Below, piece by piece: positions 34,956-43,840 of a DNA stretch of 64,000 bases (its first letter is position 1; the number at the start of each line of letters is the position of its first letter). Below the pieces are notes generated by a model. It was not told the origin of the DNA, did not search any database, and saw nothing but the letters and a program-made list of their open reading frames with translations. Made by a program: the position numbers and the translations under genes. Location of the stretch: positions 372,001-436,000 of the forward strand of contig CAWHHZ010000021.1 of assembly GCA_963829355.1 (NCBI GenBank), in the 5' to 3' direction. Origin of the DNA: CAWHHZ01 sp963829355. GTDB taxonomy: Bacteria > Acidobacteriota > Thermoanaerobaculia > Gp7-AA8 > JAHWKK01.

Positions 34956-36242
34956 TCAGAAGTTCCGCAAGGCCTTGATCTCCCTGTCCAGTTCATCGCG
35001 GAAGTCGGGGTGGGCGATCGAGATCAGCGCCTCGGCTCGCTCACGCAGCGACTTACCGTAGAGATTGACGGCACCGTGCTCGGTGACGACCCAGTGCACG
35101 TGCCCCCGGGTGGTGACCACGCCGCCGCCCGGCTTCAACGTCGGTGTGATGCGGGAGACCTTTCCGCCGGCTGCCGTGGACGGGAGAGCGATGATCGGTA
35201 CACCGTTGCGGGAGAGGGCGGCACCACGTATGAAGTCCATCTGGCCACCGATTCCCGAGTAGATCCGGTGACCGATCGAGTCGGAGACCACCTGCCCGGA
35301 CAGATCGATCTCGATTGCTGAGTTGATCGCGACGACATTGTCGTTACGGCGGATCACCGCCGTGTCGTTGGTGTGATCGCAGGGATAGAACTCGACGAAC
35401 GGATTGTCGTCCACGAAATCCATGAGGCGTTGCGATCCGATGACGAAGCTCGTCGTGATGCGCCCCTTGTGGACGTTCTTGCGCAGGTTTGTGACGACTC
35501 CCGCTTCGACCAGGTCAATCAGACGGTCCGAAAACATCTCCGTGTGGACGCCGAGATCGTTCTTGTCATGCATGAGCGATAGTGCTGCGTCCGGTATGGC
35601 GCCGATTCCCATCTGCAAGGTCCCGCCATCCGGTACGAGCTCCGCGATGTACGAACCGATCGCCTGCTCGATCTCGTCGGGCTCGGGCGGTTCATGCAGA
35701 TGCAGGGGCCGGTTCGTCACGGTGAATGCATCAATCTCATCAAACCGCACGAGTGTGTTACCCCGTGTTCTCGGCATCTGCTCATTCACCTCTGCGATGA
35801 CCAGCCTGGCCGAGCGTGAAGCGGCCAGTGCTGCGTCGACTGACGTCCCGAGAGTGCAATAGCCGTGGCGGTCGGGAGGTGAGACCTGGACGAGTGCGGC
35901 ATCGAGCTCAATCGTTCCGGACCGGAAGAGGTGAGGGACCTCGGAGAGAAACACAGGCGTGAAATCAGCCCATCCCTGTTCAATCGGTTTCCGCAGCGCG
36001 GGGCCAGTAAAAAGAGACGTCGAATGGAACCGGTCCTTGTGACGCTCGTCCGCAAATGCGATCGGACCGTCCAGATGAAGGTGGTAGAGCCGGATGCCTT
36101 CCAGGTCGTCCCGCTCGACCATCGAGTCGATCAGCGTCGTGGGTGTCGCGGCCGCTCCCTGAATGAAAATCTTCATTCCGCTCTCGAGCATTGCGGTCAC
36201 CTGGTCAGGACTTGTTGCCTTTGATTTCCAGTCTTCTTTCAT
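34956..36242 (-). CDS. Acetyl-CoA hydrolase/transferase family CoA-transferase
   Basis: 428 residues from ATG 36242 behind AAAGG (GTG 36272 adds ten). Family I CoA-transferase of the Cat1/4-hydroxybutyrate type: N-terminal IFIQGAAATPTTLIDSM, GTLQMGIGAIPDAALSLM, catalytic Glu in DLGVHTEMFSDRLIDLV, and GIGGQMDFIRGAALSRNG. It moves CoA between acyl-CoA and acetate or related acids through a glutamyl-CoA intermediate; acyl specificity cannot be read. It is a lone gene followed by the duplicated repeat. Confidence 0.92.
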   Translation of the reverse strand: MKEDWKSKATSPDQVTAMLESGMKIFIQGAAATPTTLIDSMVERDDLEGIRLYHLHLDGPIAFADERHKDRFHSTSLFTGPALRKPIEQGWADFTPVFLSEVPHLFRSGTIELDAALVQVSPPDRHGYCTLGTSVDAALAASRSARLVIAEVNEQMPRTRGNTLVRFDEIDAFTVTNRPLHLHEPPEPDEIEQAIGSYIAELVPDGGTLQMGIGAIPDAALSLMHDKNDLGVHTEMFSDRLIDLVEAGVVTNLRKNVHKGRITTSFVIGSQRLMDFVDDNPFVEFYPCDHTNDTAVIRRNDNVVAINSAIEIDLSGQVVSDSIGHRIYSGIGGQMDFIRGAALSRNGVPIIALPSTAAGGKVSRITPTLKPGGGVVTTRGHVHWVVTEHGAVNLYGKSLRERAEALISIAHPDFRDELDREIKALRNF

Positions 36243-36546
36243 GGCTACCTTTCGTTTCACGTATGACGCCACTGGATTCTAGATAAACGTCAGAGCCGAA
36301 TCCGACTCTCATTCGCACACTCGACTGTGATCGTGCGCTTTGGGTGTGGACGAGAAGCCCCGCTGTTGGACGTGCTTGATTGCCAGCGCCGTTACCAAAC
36401 GGTTTCGTTCTGATGACGACGCTGTCGCGGGTGCTATATTTGAGTGATATACGCAAAGCGTGTTCTTGTCTCCCGCACGCTGGAACCGCCGTTCCGCGGC
36501 CGCAGGACGGCGGGTTCACGAATCCGCGACGGAATCGGAGGTCCAC

Positions 36547-39500
36547 ATGGCTGCATGTCACCGTCTGATCGTTCCTTTCCTCCTCGTGGCCTCGATGATC
36601 TCCGCGCAGGAGGCTCCCAGGTTCGAGGAAAAGGTCGATGTGAGATTGATCGACCTCGAGGTCTTCGTGACGGACGCCAGCGGGAATCGAGTCTCCGGAC
36701 TGACCGCGGAAGACTTCACTCTTCTCGAGGATGGCAAGCCGCAGGAGATCACGAATTTTTCTGAAATCGATCGGGAGGAGCTCGACGGCACGGCAGCGCT
36801 CAGCGGTGTCCGTAAACATGTTCTCGTGGAGCCGCGACCGCCGAGAACGATCGTTCTGTTCATCGATTACATTCCGATCACTCCGCCGGAGCGGAAAGAG
36901 TTGTTCGGACGCCTGCGTGAGTTCGCCGACGAGGCGCTCGAGCCGGGCGATCGCGCCACGGTCATCCATTGGAAGTTTCCCGCAGAAGTTCTCGTGGAGC
37001 TGACATCGGACGAGACACGCGTGCTGGCGGCGCTCGAAGAGCTGGCCAACACGTCGGTGCCACCCGAGGCGCGCTACGGCCTCGATGCGGAAGAGGCATT
37101 TCATCAGGAGGCGCAGGATTTCCTCGAGGACGTGCTCAATCGGTCTCCGGGTCTTCCACGACAGGGCCCGGTCGAGCGCATCGAGATACAGGACAGCGAT
37201 CCGCGAAGTGCCGCCACACAGTCTGATGTCAGTCTCCGCAACTGCGCCCGTCGATTCCAGGCAGAGATGGAGTGGAAGACGACGGCGATGAAGAACGTGA
37301 TCACTTCCATCAGCGGCGTCGAGGGACGAAAGATCTTCGTGTACGTAGCGAGCCGCTTTCCCGCAAACGCGGCCACCTATTGTCTCGCCAGCAGGCGCGC
37401 GGGTGGACTGCAGGCGGAGCTTGGGCAGTTCGACACGGGCGGGATGATCGAAAGTGTGACCGACACAGCGAATGCGGCGGGCGTGTCATTTTACGCGTTG
37501 CGGCCTCTGCTGAAACGCAGCCCGGGGAGCGCAGAGAACCGCCTCATCGTTGAAGGCGGAACGAGCGAGATCGCAAACGAGCAGCTCGAGCTGCTCAACG
37601 ACTCGAGGGCGATGGGCGAACTGGCGGAGCAGACCGGGGGCCTCTTCGCAACCGGTGGTGCGATCTTCGACACGCTGCCACGTGTGATCGATGATCTCGA
37701 TTCGTACTACTCCATCGCCTACAGGTCGAGGTCGGACTCCGCCGATCGCGAGCGACGGATCGAGCTCAGCGTCCCGGATCGCGATCTGAAGGTGCGGGTT
37801 CGGCGATCTCTGATCGACAAGTCTCCGAAGTCTCAGGTGAAGGACTGGCTGGTGGCCAATCTCTTCGCCGATTCTCGCGCGGGGGAACTGCAAACTGAGC
37901 TCGTTCCGGGTGAGGTTCGCGAAGAGAAGGGGAGAAAGATCCTTCCCCTCGAGCTGAAGATACCGCTGGATCAACTGGTTTTTGCCGGCGATCCCGAGAA
38001 AGCGAAATTCACGGTTCTGAGTGCTGCGGGAAAGTCGCTCGGAGTCGTCACGCCAGTTCGTGAAGACACACGGGAGCTCGAGCGGCCTGATGCGGAGCCC
38101 GGAGTCGCTCCATTCGTGACTTACGAACTGGAGATGATGATGGATGGTCGAGATCAGCGGATCTCGATCGCGCTGTTCGATCCAGCATCGGGACTCGCCT
38201 CGTTCCATGTCGTGGATCAGGACGGCAAGCTCCTGCTGGACCGGGAATCACTGCAGCCGAGCTGGCTGGAGTGGCGGGCGCTGATCGACGAGATGCGGCA
38301 GAAGGACCGGCCGATGCTCGTCTACCTGCGCCCATCGGATTGCAACGCAGAGAATGGCAGTTCGCCCTGTGAGCAGTTTGAGACTGGAACGCTCCGGCAC
38401 ACCGAGATCGAGAAGAGACTCGGCTCGGTTGCGTTCTCCTCATGGACGCTCGAGCGTGGTGTGCCCCCGTCGGTCTGGCCATCCACCCGTCCAGGGCTCG
38501 TTCTGGTCAGAGACGATGGATCGCCGATCGCTCGCTGGCAGGAGCTCCCCGAGCCGATGGTATTGGCCGGGATGCTCGACAGGATCCGCTCGGCGAGCTC
38601 GCAGATCGAACGATCCGGCAGTCTCGTCGAGAGCGGCAAGGTCGAGGATGCGGATCTCGAGGCCGGCTGGATTGCGATGCATCTCGGACGGCCGAATGAA
38701 GCTCGCAGGAAGTTCGAGGAGCTTGCGGCTGCCGGTCAGGATCCGGAGGTGAAGGCCGTTGCGGCTGTGCGACTCGCCTTTCTCGACGTGATCGAAGGAG
38801 TTGACGGTGCGGAGCAGCGGCTGGAGAGTCTGGGGCGCAGTGCGCAGACGGCCACCGCGCGATCGGAAGCGTGGATCGCGGTTGCGGCCGTTCGGGGGAA
38901 CAGGTTTGATCGGAGCGGCCGCATTCAGGCGCTACGGAGCGCAATGGATGTTGCTCCGAAGAACTCCCCGCAGTGGTTGCTTGCGCGGGGGTTCCTCGAG
39001 TCTCTCGACGCGCTCGAAACGGACGGCCGCTTGGTGAGACTGATTCCGATGGCTGAGGAAGTGCTGAGCGGCAGGATCAGATTCCAGGCGGACGTCACTT
39101 CGAGTGATGTGGAGCTCGTCGAGTTCTTTCTCGACGGAGCGCCGGTGGCCTCGGTCGGCAGCCCTTCGTTCGCAACCACGATCGATCTCGGTGATCTGCC
39201 AGAACCGCACTCGATCAGGATCACGGCACTCGACTCTTCCGGAAATGTAGTCGGTGAAGATGCAGTGCGGCTCAATGACTACAGGAATCTCTTTCGTGTG
39301 CAGATCGTGAGTCCACAGGATGGTGTCGCCCGGGGAGAGACCGCGGTCGAAGTGGCGGTCCTCGTGCCTTCCGGGCGCACGGTCCGACGTGTCGAGGTTC
39401 TCACGGGTGCAACCGAGGTAGCCTCATTCACTTCAGGCCCGTATCGGGCGTCCGTGCAGATACCGGCGAGGCCGACCATTCTCTCTGCGCGGGCGTACCT

Positions 39501-40377
39501 CGACGATGGGAGCTTCTCCGAGGACATCGTGCTGCTCAATGCGGAAGGGTATGCGGCGGAAGCCGCGGTGCATCTCGTCGAGCTCCCGGTGACGACCAGC
39601 AGCGCGGTGAGCCTGGCGCCGTCCGACCTCGAGGTTCGCGAGAGGGGGAAGGTGCGCTCTGTCGAGACCATCGTGCAGTCGGGAGAGTCGCCGCTGACCG
39701 TCGGACTGCTCATCGACAATTCGGCGAGCATGTGGGAGCGGGCGCTCGACGTTCAGGCTGCGGCCTCAGAGTTTCTGGATCGCGTTCTCGACGAAGGAGA
39801 CCGGGCCTTCATCGTATCGTTCGACTCGCTCGCCCGTCTCGTACAGAAGCCAACGACCGATCGTGATCTTCTGAAGGCGAAACTTCGGGGATTCGAGCCT
39901 CAGGGTCTGACCGTGATGAACGACGCCGTGATGCTGGGACTGCTGCAGTTTCAGGCCACCCCTGGCAGACGTGCGCTCGTCGTATTCTCCGATGGTGTCG
40001 ACAAGGGGAGCCGTCACGAGCTCGATCAGGTGAGGGAGATGGCGCGGCGAGCCGGCGTCCCGATTTATCTCGTTCGGGCCGAGACCGAGGAGCTGACGTC
40101 AATTCCGAATGACGAACGCTTCGCACGGCAGCGATACGAGCGTGAGCTGGCGTCGGTCATCAGGAGCTCCGGTGGGGACGCCTACGTCCTGAGCGGCCTG
40201 CAAGGTCTCCTCGACGCATACCGGCAGATCGCGGACGACATCCGCCGTCAGATTCTCGTCACTTATCTCACCGAGGGAAAGGCGGGCTCGCTCGAATGGC
40301 GGGACGTCGAGGTACGATCCAGGAGACCCGGAGTCAACGTGCGAGCACCGAGCGGCTTCTATGTCGGAAGCCGGTGA
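36547..40377 (+). CDS. Giant secreted protein with two VWFA-related domains
   Basis: 1276 residues from ATG 36547 behind GGAGG. Signal peptide (LIVPFLLVASMISA). N-terminal VWFA-related domain of the type common in Acidobacteria (VRLIDLEVFVTDASGNRVSG, LTAEDFTLLEDGKPQEI, TIVLFIDYIPITP); a middle part with helical, TPR-like stretches (NEARRKFEELAAAGQDPEVK) and Ig-like segments (ISPQDGVARGETAVEVAVL-like); then a second VWFA domain with a proper MIDAS start VGLLIDNSASMWERAL and LVVFSDGVDKGSRHEL. The first domain lacks a clear DxSxS. Probably a cell-surface or periplasmic binding protein; ligand unknown. A TATATT -10-like box lies at 36435-36440. Confidence 0.9.
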   Translation: MAACHRLIVPFLLVASMISAQEAPRFEEKVDVRLIDLEVFVTDASGNRVSGLTAEDFTLLEDGKPQEITNFSEIDREELDGTAALSGVRKHVLVEPRPPRTIVLFIDYIPITPPERKELFGRLREFADEALEPGDRATVIHWKFPAEVLVELTSDETRVLAALEELANTSVPPEARYGLDAEEAFHQEAQDFLEDVLNRSPGLPRQGPVERIEIQDSDPRSAATQSDVSLRNCARRFQAEMEWKTTAMKNVITSISGVEGRKIFVYVASRFPANAATYCLASRRAGGLQAELGQFDTGGMIESVTDTANAAGVSFYALRPLLKRSPGSAENRLIVEGGTSEIANEQLELLNDSRAMGELAEQTGGLFATGGAIFDTLPRVIDDLDSYYSIAYRSRSDSADRERRIELSVPDRDLKVRVRRSLIDKSPKSQVKDWLVANLFADSRAGELQTELVPGEVREEKGRKILPLELKIPLDQLVFAGDPEKAKFTVLSAAGKSLGVVTPVREDTRELERPDAEPGVAPFVTYELEMMMDGRDQRISIALFDPASGLASFHVVDQDGKLLLDRESLQPSWLEWRALIDEMRQKDRPMLVYLRPSDCNAENGSSPCEQFETGTLRHTEIEKRLGSVAFSSWTLERGVPPSVWPSTRPGLVLVRDDGSPIARWQELPEPMVLAGMLDRIRSASSQIERSGSLVESGKVEDADLEAGWIAMHLGRPNEARRKFEELAAAGQDPEVKAVAAVRLAFLDVIEGVDGAEQRLESLGRSAQTATARSEAWIAVAAVRGNRFDRSGRIQALRSAMDVAPKNSPQWLLARGFLESLDALETDGRLVRLIPMAEEVLSGRIRFQADVTSSDVELVEFFLDGAPVASVGSPSFATTIDLGDLPEPHSIRITALDSSGNVVGEDAVRLNDYRNLFRVQIVSPQDGVARGETAVEVAVLVPSGRTVRRVEVLTGATEVASFTSGPYRASVQIPARPTILSARAYLDDGSFSEDIVLLNAEGYAAEAAVHLVELPVTTSSAVSLAPSDLEVRERGKVRSVETIVQSGESPLTVGLLIDNSASMWERALDVQAAASEFLDRVLDEGDRAFIVSFDSLARLVQKPTTDRDLLKAKLRGFEPQGLTVMNDAVMLGLLQFQATPGRRALVVFSDGVDKGSRHELDQVREMARRAGVPIYLVRAETEELTSIPNDERFARQRYERELASVIRSSGGDAYVLSGLQGLLDAYRQIADDIRRQILVTYLTEGKAGSLEWRDVEVRSRRPGVNVRAPSGFYVGSR

Positions 40378-40420
40378 GTAACAAAGGACATTCGCAAAGG
40401 ATCGGAAGCGTCATGGCGCC

Positions 40421-40686
40421 GCTTCGCGAGACCGTGTGAAAAACGGATCGGCATCACGATTTCTTTGGAGTGCTGAGCTCGCCGAGGGACGAGCTCAGCT
40501 TTTCCTCGCACCGCTTGCGGCAGACTGCGGCGCGTTTCAAATTGCAGGGGGGATCTCTTGATTTGTACCGATTGCGGCCTCGATGGCGATTGCCACGGGA
40601 TTCAAAGCGGTGCTCGTCCTACGGCGAGCATCGCACTCCAAGTCACAGCTCGATGCGCGACGAGTTTTCACACAGCCTCGCGAAGC
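40421..40686. mobile_element. 250-bp dispersed element, copy 1
   Basis: Ends are inverted: left GCTTCGCGAGACCGTGTGAA and, as reverse complement, right GCTTCGCGAGGCTGTGTGAA. The core includes GATTTCTTTGGAGTGCTGAG, a GAGCTCGCCGAGGGACGAGCTC stem, GATTGCGGCCTCGATGGC and GTGCTCGTCCTACGGCGAGC. No transposase. The terminal AGGCTGTGTGAAAA resembles the AGGCTGTGAAAA end of the element at 15338. Confidence 0.75.
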
Positions 40687-40689
40687 GAG

Positions 40690-40933
40690 AGACCGTGAAA
40701 AACGGATCGTCACGATTTCTTTGGAGTGCTGAGCTCGCCGAAGGACGAGCTCAGCTTTTCCTCGCACCGCTTGCGGCAGACTGCGGCGCGTTTCAATTAC
40801 AGGGGAGATCTCTTGATTTGTACCGATTGCGGCCTCGATGGCGGTTGCCACGGGATCCAAAGCGGTGCTCGTCCTACGGCGAGCATCGCACTCCAAATCA
40901 CAGCTCGATGCGCGACGAGTTTTCACACAGCCT
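40690..40933. mobile_element. 250-bp dispersed element, copy 2
   Basis: Direct tandem copy of the element at 40421, about 95 percent alike by eye, with the left end slightly shortened (AGACCGTGAAAAACGG) and the right end GTTTTCACACAGCCTCTTCG. It ends 9 bp from the hflC stop. Confidence 0.75.
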
Positions 40934-40941
40934 CTTCGCTC

Positions 40942-41880
40942 TCACTGACTCTTGTTGACGTATCTCAGCAGCTCCCCTTCGGTCGACAAGACCATGACAG
41001 TGTCCGCGTCGAATGCCTGCTTGATCGTGTCCATCGACTTCATGAACCGGTAGAAGTCCGGATCGCGGCTGTAGGCGGACGCGTAGATCTTTGTTGACTC
41101 CGCCTCGGCACCACCGCGGATCTCCTGGGCTTTACGATACGCCTCGGACTCGATCGTCTGCAGCTCCCGCTCCTTTTGACCAGAGATCCTGGCTGCCTCT
41201 CCGGCGCCCTCGGAGCGGAACTGCTCCGCGATTCGATTCCGTTCGGAGATCATCCGGGAGTAGACCTCCTGCCGGACGGCCTCAACGTAGTCGATTCTCT
41301 TGAACCTGAAGTCGAGGATCTCGATCCCGAGATCGCTCGTGCGGGACCGGGCTGCGGCGAGTACTTCTTCCTTCAGCTTTTCACGACCGAACTCGATCCG
41401 ATCGATCTGCTCCATCTGTTCCTCGGCCGGCATGTCCTCAGCGAGAGTGAACTCCCTGTTACTCGATCGAACGAGCTCGATCAGATCGTGCTTTGCGATC
41501 GTGTTTCGCGTTTCACCGTCGAGGATGTCGTCGAGACGAGACTGCGCTCCACGCTCGTCTCGAAGCCGCTGAAAGAATAGAAGAGGATCCGTGATCTGCC
41601 AGCGGGCGTAGCTGTCGACCCAGATGAATCTCTTGTCCCGCGTCGGAACCTGATTCGGATCGCCGTCCCATTCGAGAAAGCGGTTCTCGAAGTAGTGTGC
41701 CTCCTGGATGAAGGGGATCTTCATCTTGAGTCCGGGAGTGGTGACGGGTTCCCCGACGGGCTTTCCGAACTGCGTGATGATGACTTGGCGGGTCTCATCC
41801 ACCACGTAGAACGCCCCCCCGACGGTAAGGAGCGCGAGAACCGCAATGACGATCAGTGCGATGAACAGATTGCGTTTCAT
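40942..41880 (-). CDS. hflC: Modulator of FtsH protease HflC
   Basis: 312 residues. N-terminal membrane anchor (FIALIVIAVLALLTVGGAFY), then an SPFH/band-7 domain (VDETRQVIITQFGKPVGEPV, PGLKMKIPFIQEAHYFENRF, RWQITDPLLFFQRL) and a long coiled coil (about residues 190-260). HflC with HflK forms the membrane cage around FtsH. The hflK stop overlaps its ATG, so they are translationally coupled. The order hflK-hflC matches other bacteria. Confidence 0.95.
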   Translation of the reverse strand: MKRNLFIALIVIAVLALLTVGGAFYVVDETRQVIITQFGKPVGEPVTTPGLKMKIPFIQEAHYFENRFLEWDGDPNQVPTRDKRFIWVDSYARWQITDPLLFFQRLRDERGAQSRLDDILDGETRNTIAKHDLIELVRSSNREFTLAEDMPAEEQMEQIDRIEFGREKLKEEVLAAARSRTSDLGIEILDFRFKRIDYVEAVRQEVYSRMISERNRIAEQFRSEGAGEAARISGQKERELQTIESEAYRKAQEIRGGAEAESTKIYASAYSRDPDFYRFMKSMDTIKQAFDADTVMVLSTEGELLRYVNKSQ

Positions 41881-42860
41881 GGCTGCACCTGCTTGCCGAG
41901 CGGGAGCAGGGGAAGAACTCCCTGAAGCTCCCGATCCATAATGATCTTCTGTTTGACCTTCGGGTACAGCTCGGCCATCGTCTCGAGGTAGATCCGGCGT
42001 CGCGTGACATCCGGCGCCTGCCGATACTCCTGATACAGCGCGTTGAACAGCTCGGCGTCACCCTGCGCGCGGTTCACGCGGTTTGTGGCATATCCCTCGG
42101 CCTGCTCGATGGCCTGAAGGGCCTCTCCCCGTGCCCGTGGGATGACCTTGTTGTACTCGGAACGAGCCTCGTTGATCATGCGCTCCTTTTCCTGTTGCGC
42201 CTGGTTGACCTCGTTGAATGACGGCTTGACGGAGTCGGGAGGATTGACGTCCTGGAGGACGATCTGCTCGACCTTGATGCCGGTCTCGTACTGGTCGCAC
42301 AGTACCTGAAGGCGTCGCTCAACTTCCGAGGCGATCTCCTGTCGGCCAACCGTGAGGACTTCATTGACGCTGCGGTCTCCCACGACCTCACGCATGACCG
42401 TCTCGTTCATGTCTCGAAATGTCTTCTGAACGTTGCGCACCTCGAAGAGGAACTTGTACGGATCGTTGACGCGGTACTGAGCCGTCCACTCGACCACCGC
42501 GACGTTGAGGTCGCCGGTGAGCATCATCGCCTCATCGACGTATTCGCTGTGGTCGTACGAGGTCTGGACTCCCGCTTCGAGAGTGCGGAATCCGAACTCC
42601 TCCTTGAGCTGCCGTTCGATCGGCACCTTGAGGACCCTCTCGATGGGGAAGGGGAGTTTGAGGTGAAGACCCGGATCGACGGCTCGAACATATTTACCAA
42701 ACCGCATGACGATGCCGGCCTCTTCAGGCTCGACGGTGAATGCAGTGCTGACGATCAGGGCGAGTATGATCACTGCGAGAGCAATCTTGATGATCAGGCT
42801 CCCGCTGATCTGCGGAACCCTCATCTGCCGGAATGGTTCCGGTGGGCGATCGAAATTCAT
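41877..42860 (-). CDS. hflK: Modulator of FtsH protease HflK
   Basis: 327 residues. Short cytoplasmic N-terminus, membrane helix (IIKIALAVIILALIVSTAF), SPFH domain with VEPEEAGIVMRFGKYVRAVD and PGLHLKLPFPIERVLKVP, coiled coil with VNQAQQEKERMINEARSEYN and the C-terminal LFNALYQEYRQAPDVTRRR typical of HflK. It partners HflC in the FtsH supercomplex for membrane protein quality control. First gene of the hflK-hflC pair. Confidence 0.95.
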   Translation of the reverse strand: MNFDRPPEPFRQMRVPQISGSLIIKIALAVIILALIVSTAFTVEPEEAGIVMRFGKYVRAVDPGLHLKLPFPIERVLKVPIERQLKEEFGFRTLEAGVQTSYDHSEYVDEAMMLTGDLNVAVVEWTAQYRVNDPYKFLFEVRNVQKTFRDMNETVMREVVGDRSVNEVLTVGRQEIASEVERRLQVLCDQYETGIKVEQIVLQDVNPPDSVKPSFNEVNQAQQEKERMINEARSEYNKVIPRARGEALQAIEQAEGYATNRVNRAQGDAELFNALYQEYRQAPDVTRRRIYLETMAELYPKVKQKIIMDRELQGVLPLLPLGKQVQP

Positions 42861-43180
42861 TGTTCTGGGACCTCCGTTGGAAACGTGGACCAGTTGGACG
42901 TGCCCATTGTATGGGAGAACCAGAATTCATGTGGGCACGCCGCTGCGGAGCTTCAGTAAAAATCGGGCATTCCACCACTCGGAGGGTCGAACGAAGGCGG
43001 CCGGCACAAGGGTGAGGTGGATCGATGCTTGAGTTTGTGTCGCCCGCCTTCGCGGCGCTGTAGGGAGGTCGCACCGGGACAATGGCCATTGACGCAATGA
43101 CCTCAATGACTCAACGACTCAACGACCCAATGACCCAATGACCCAACGACCCCTTCACTCTTTTGCCCTGAAACTTCAGA
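42861..43180. other. Intergenic region hflK / J-domain gene
   Basis: 320 bp between divergent genes. 43095-43151 is an octamer array (listed). 42900-43090 holds an unassigned GC-rich stretch with no repeat I can name and no credible gene. Promoters for both genes should lie here but were not resolved. Confidence 0.55.
43095..43151. repeat. Octamer tandem array (7 x CAACGACC-like)
   Basis: Seven 8-bp units (CAATGACC, CAATGACT, CAACGACT, CAACGACC) with one extra base, ending 29 bp before the J-domain gene start. Confidence 0.85.
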
Positions 43181-43771
43181 ATGGATGCGATGCGACCTGA
43201 TGAGTGCTACACGATCCTCGAAATCTCTCCCGGAGCTACCGATGCCGAGATCAGGAGCTCGTGGCGCGAGTTGAACAAGGTCTGGCACCCTGACCGGTTC
43301 GGCGACGACGAAGCGCTGCGGAAGAAGGCAGAGGAGAAGCTCAAGCGCATCAACCAGGCGTACGAGGTGCTGAGGAAGAACGGCTCCCGGGACAGGTTCG
43401 GATCACAGCGTGCGCAGAGCCGTCCGTCGCACTCAGGACCCGAGTGGAAGGTCCGGGACAGGCGAAGTGAGCGCACGGCTCGCAACTTCGAGCAACTCGT
43501 CCGATGGGTCCTGGGGGGAAAGGTCGTCGAATCGGACGAGGTGTGGGACCCGAGACATGCGGCGTGGGTGCGGGTCTCCAACGTACCCGAGTTGGCGCGC
43601 GTCATCCGGATCCGTACGATTCAAAAGTGGACGCGGTTTGCGATGTTCGCGGGCATGCTCGGTTTTTTTCTGCTGATCCGGCGCCCGGCCGGCCTGAACG
43701 CGGTCATCGGACTGTCGCTGATGGGATTCGCTGCCATCATGATGTGGCTCTACCGGCGATCCATCTCCTGA
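43181..43771 (+). CDS. Membrane-anchored J-domain protein
   Basis: 196 residues from ATG 43181 (ATG 43190 also possible). N-terminal DnaJ domain: CYTILEISPGATDAEIRSSW with the HPD motif in VWHPDRFGDD and INQAYEVLRK. A basic linker and a Trp-containing segment follow, then two C-terminal membrane helices (FAMFAGMLGFFLLI, AVIGLSLMGFAAIMMWLY). No zinc fingers or substrate-binding domains, so it is a type III J-protein probably recruiting DnaK to the membrane. Confidence 0.88.
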   Translation: MDAMRPDECYTILEISPGATDAEIRSSWRELNKVWHPDRFGDDEALRKKAEEKLKRINQAYEVLRKNGSRDRFGSQRAQSRPSHSGPEWKVRDRRSERTARNFEQLVRWVLGGKVVESDEVWDPRHAAWVRVSNVPELARVIRIRTIQKWTRFAMFAGMLGFFLLIRRPAGLNAVIGLSLMGFAAIMMWLYRRSIS

Positions 43772-43826
43772 GAAGTCTTGCTCGCCCTCCGAGCGCGCAG
43801 CACGAATTTTCGGGGAAGGGGAGTGT

Positions 43827-43832
43827 TAACTT
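43827..43832 (+). promoter_or_regulatory. -10 box for a probable leaderless start
   Basis: TAACTT eight bases before the ATG of the sulfatase-fold lipoprotein, same hexamer as before the ATG at 29320. No -35 match and no Shine-Dalgarno sequence. Confidence 0.4.
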
Positions 43833-43840
43833 CTGGCGGA

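Larger units (their letters stand above)
40378..40941. other. Convergent intergenic region filled by a tandem element pair
   Basis: 564 bp between the VWFA gene and hflC. Almost all of it is two tandem copies of a 250-bp element (next entries). Open frames inside are shared by both copies only because the DNA repeats. Confidence 0.7.

Noticed and set aside
40470..40958. Repeated open frames in the 250-bp elements, e.g. containing IQSGARPTASIALQIT
   Set aside because: Similar frames occur only because the DNA repeats; there is no ribosome-binding site and the third copy at 54.1 kb is truncated.
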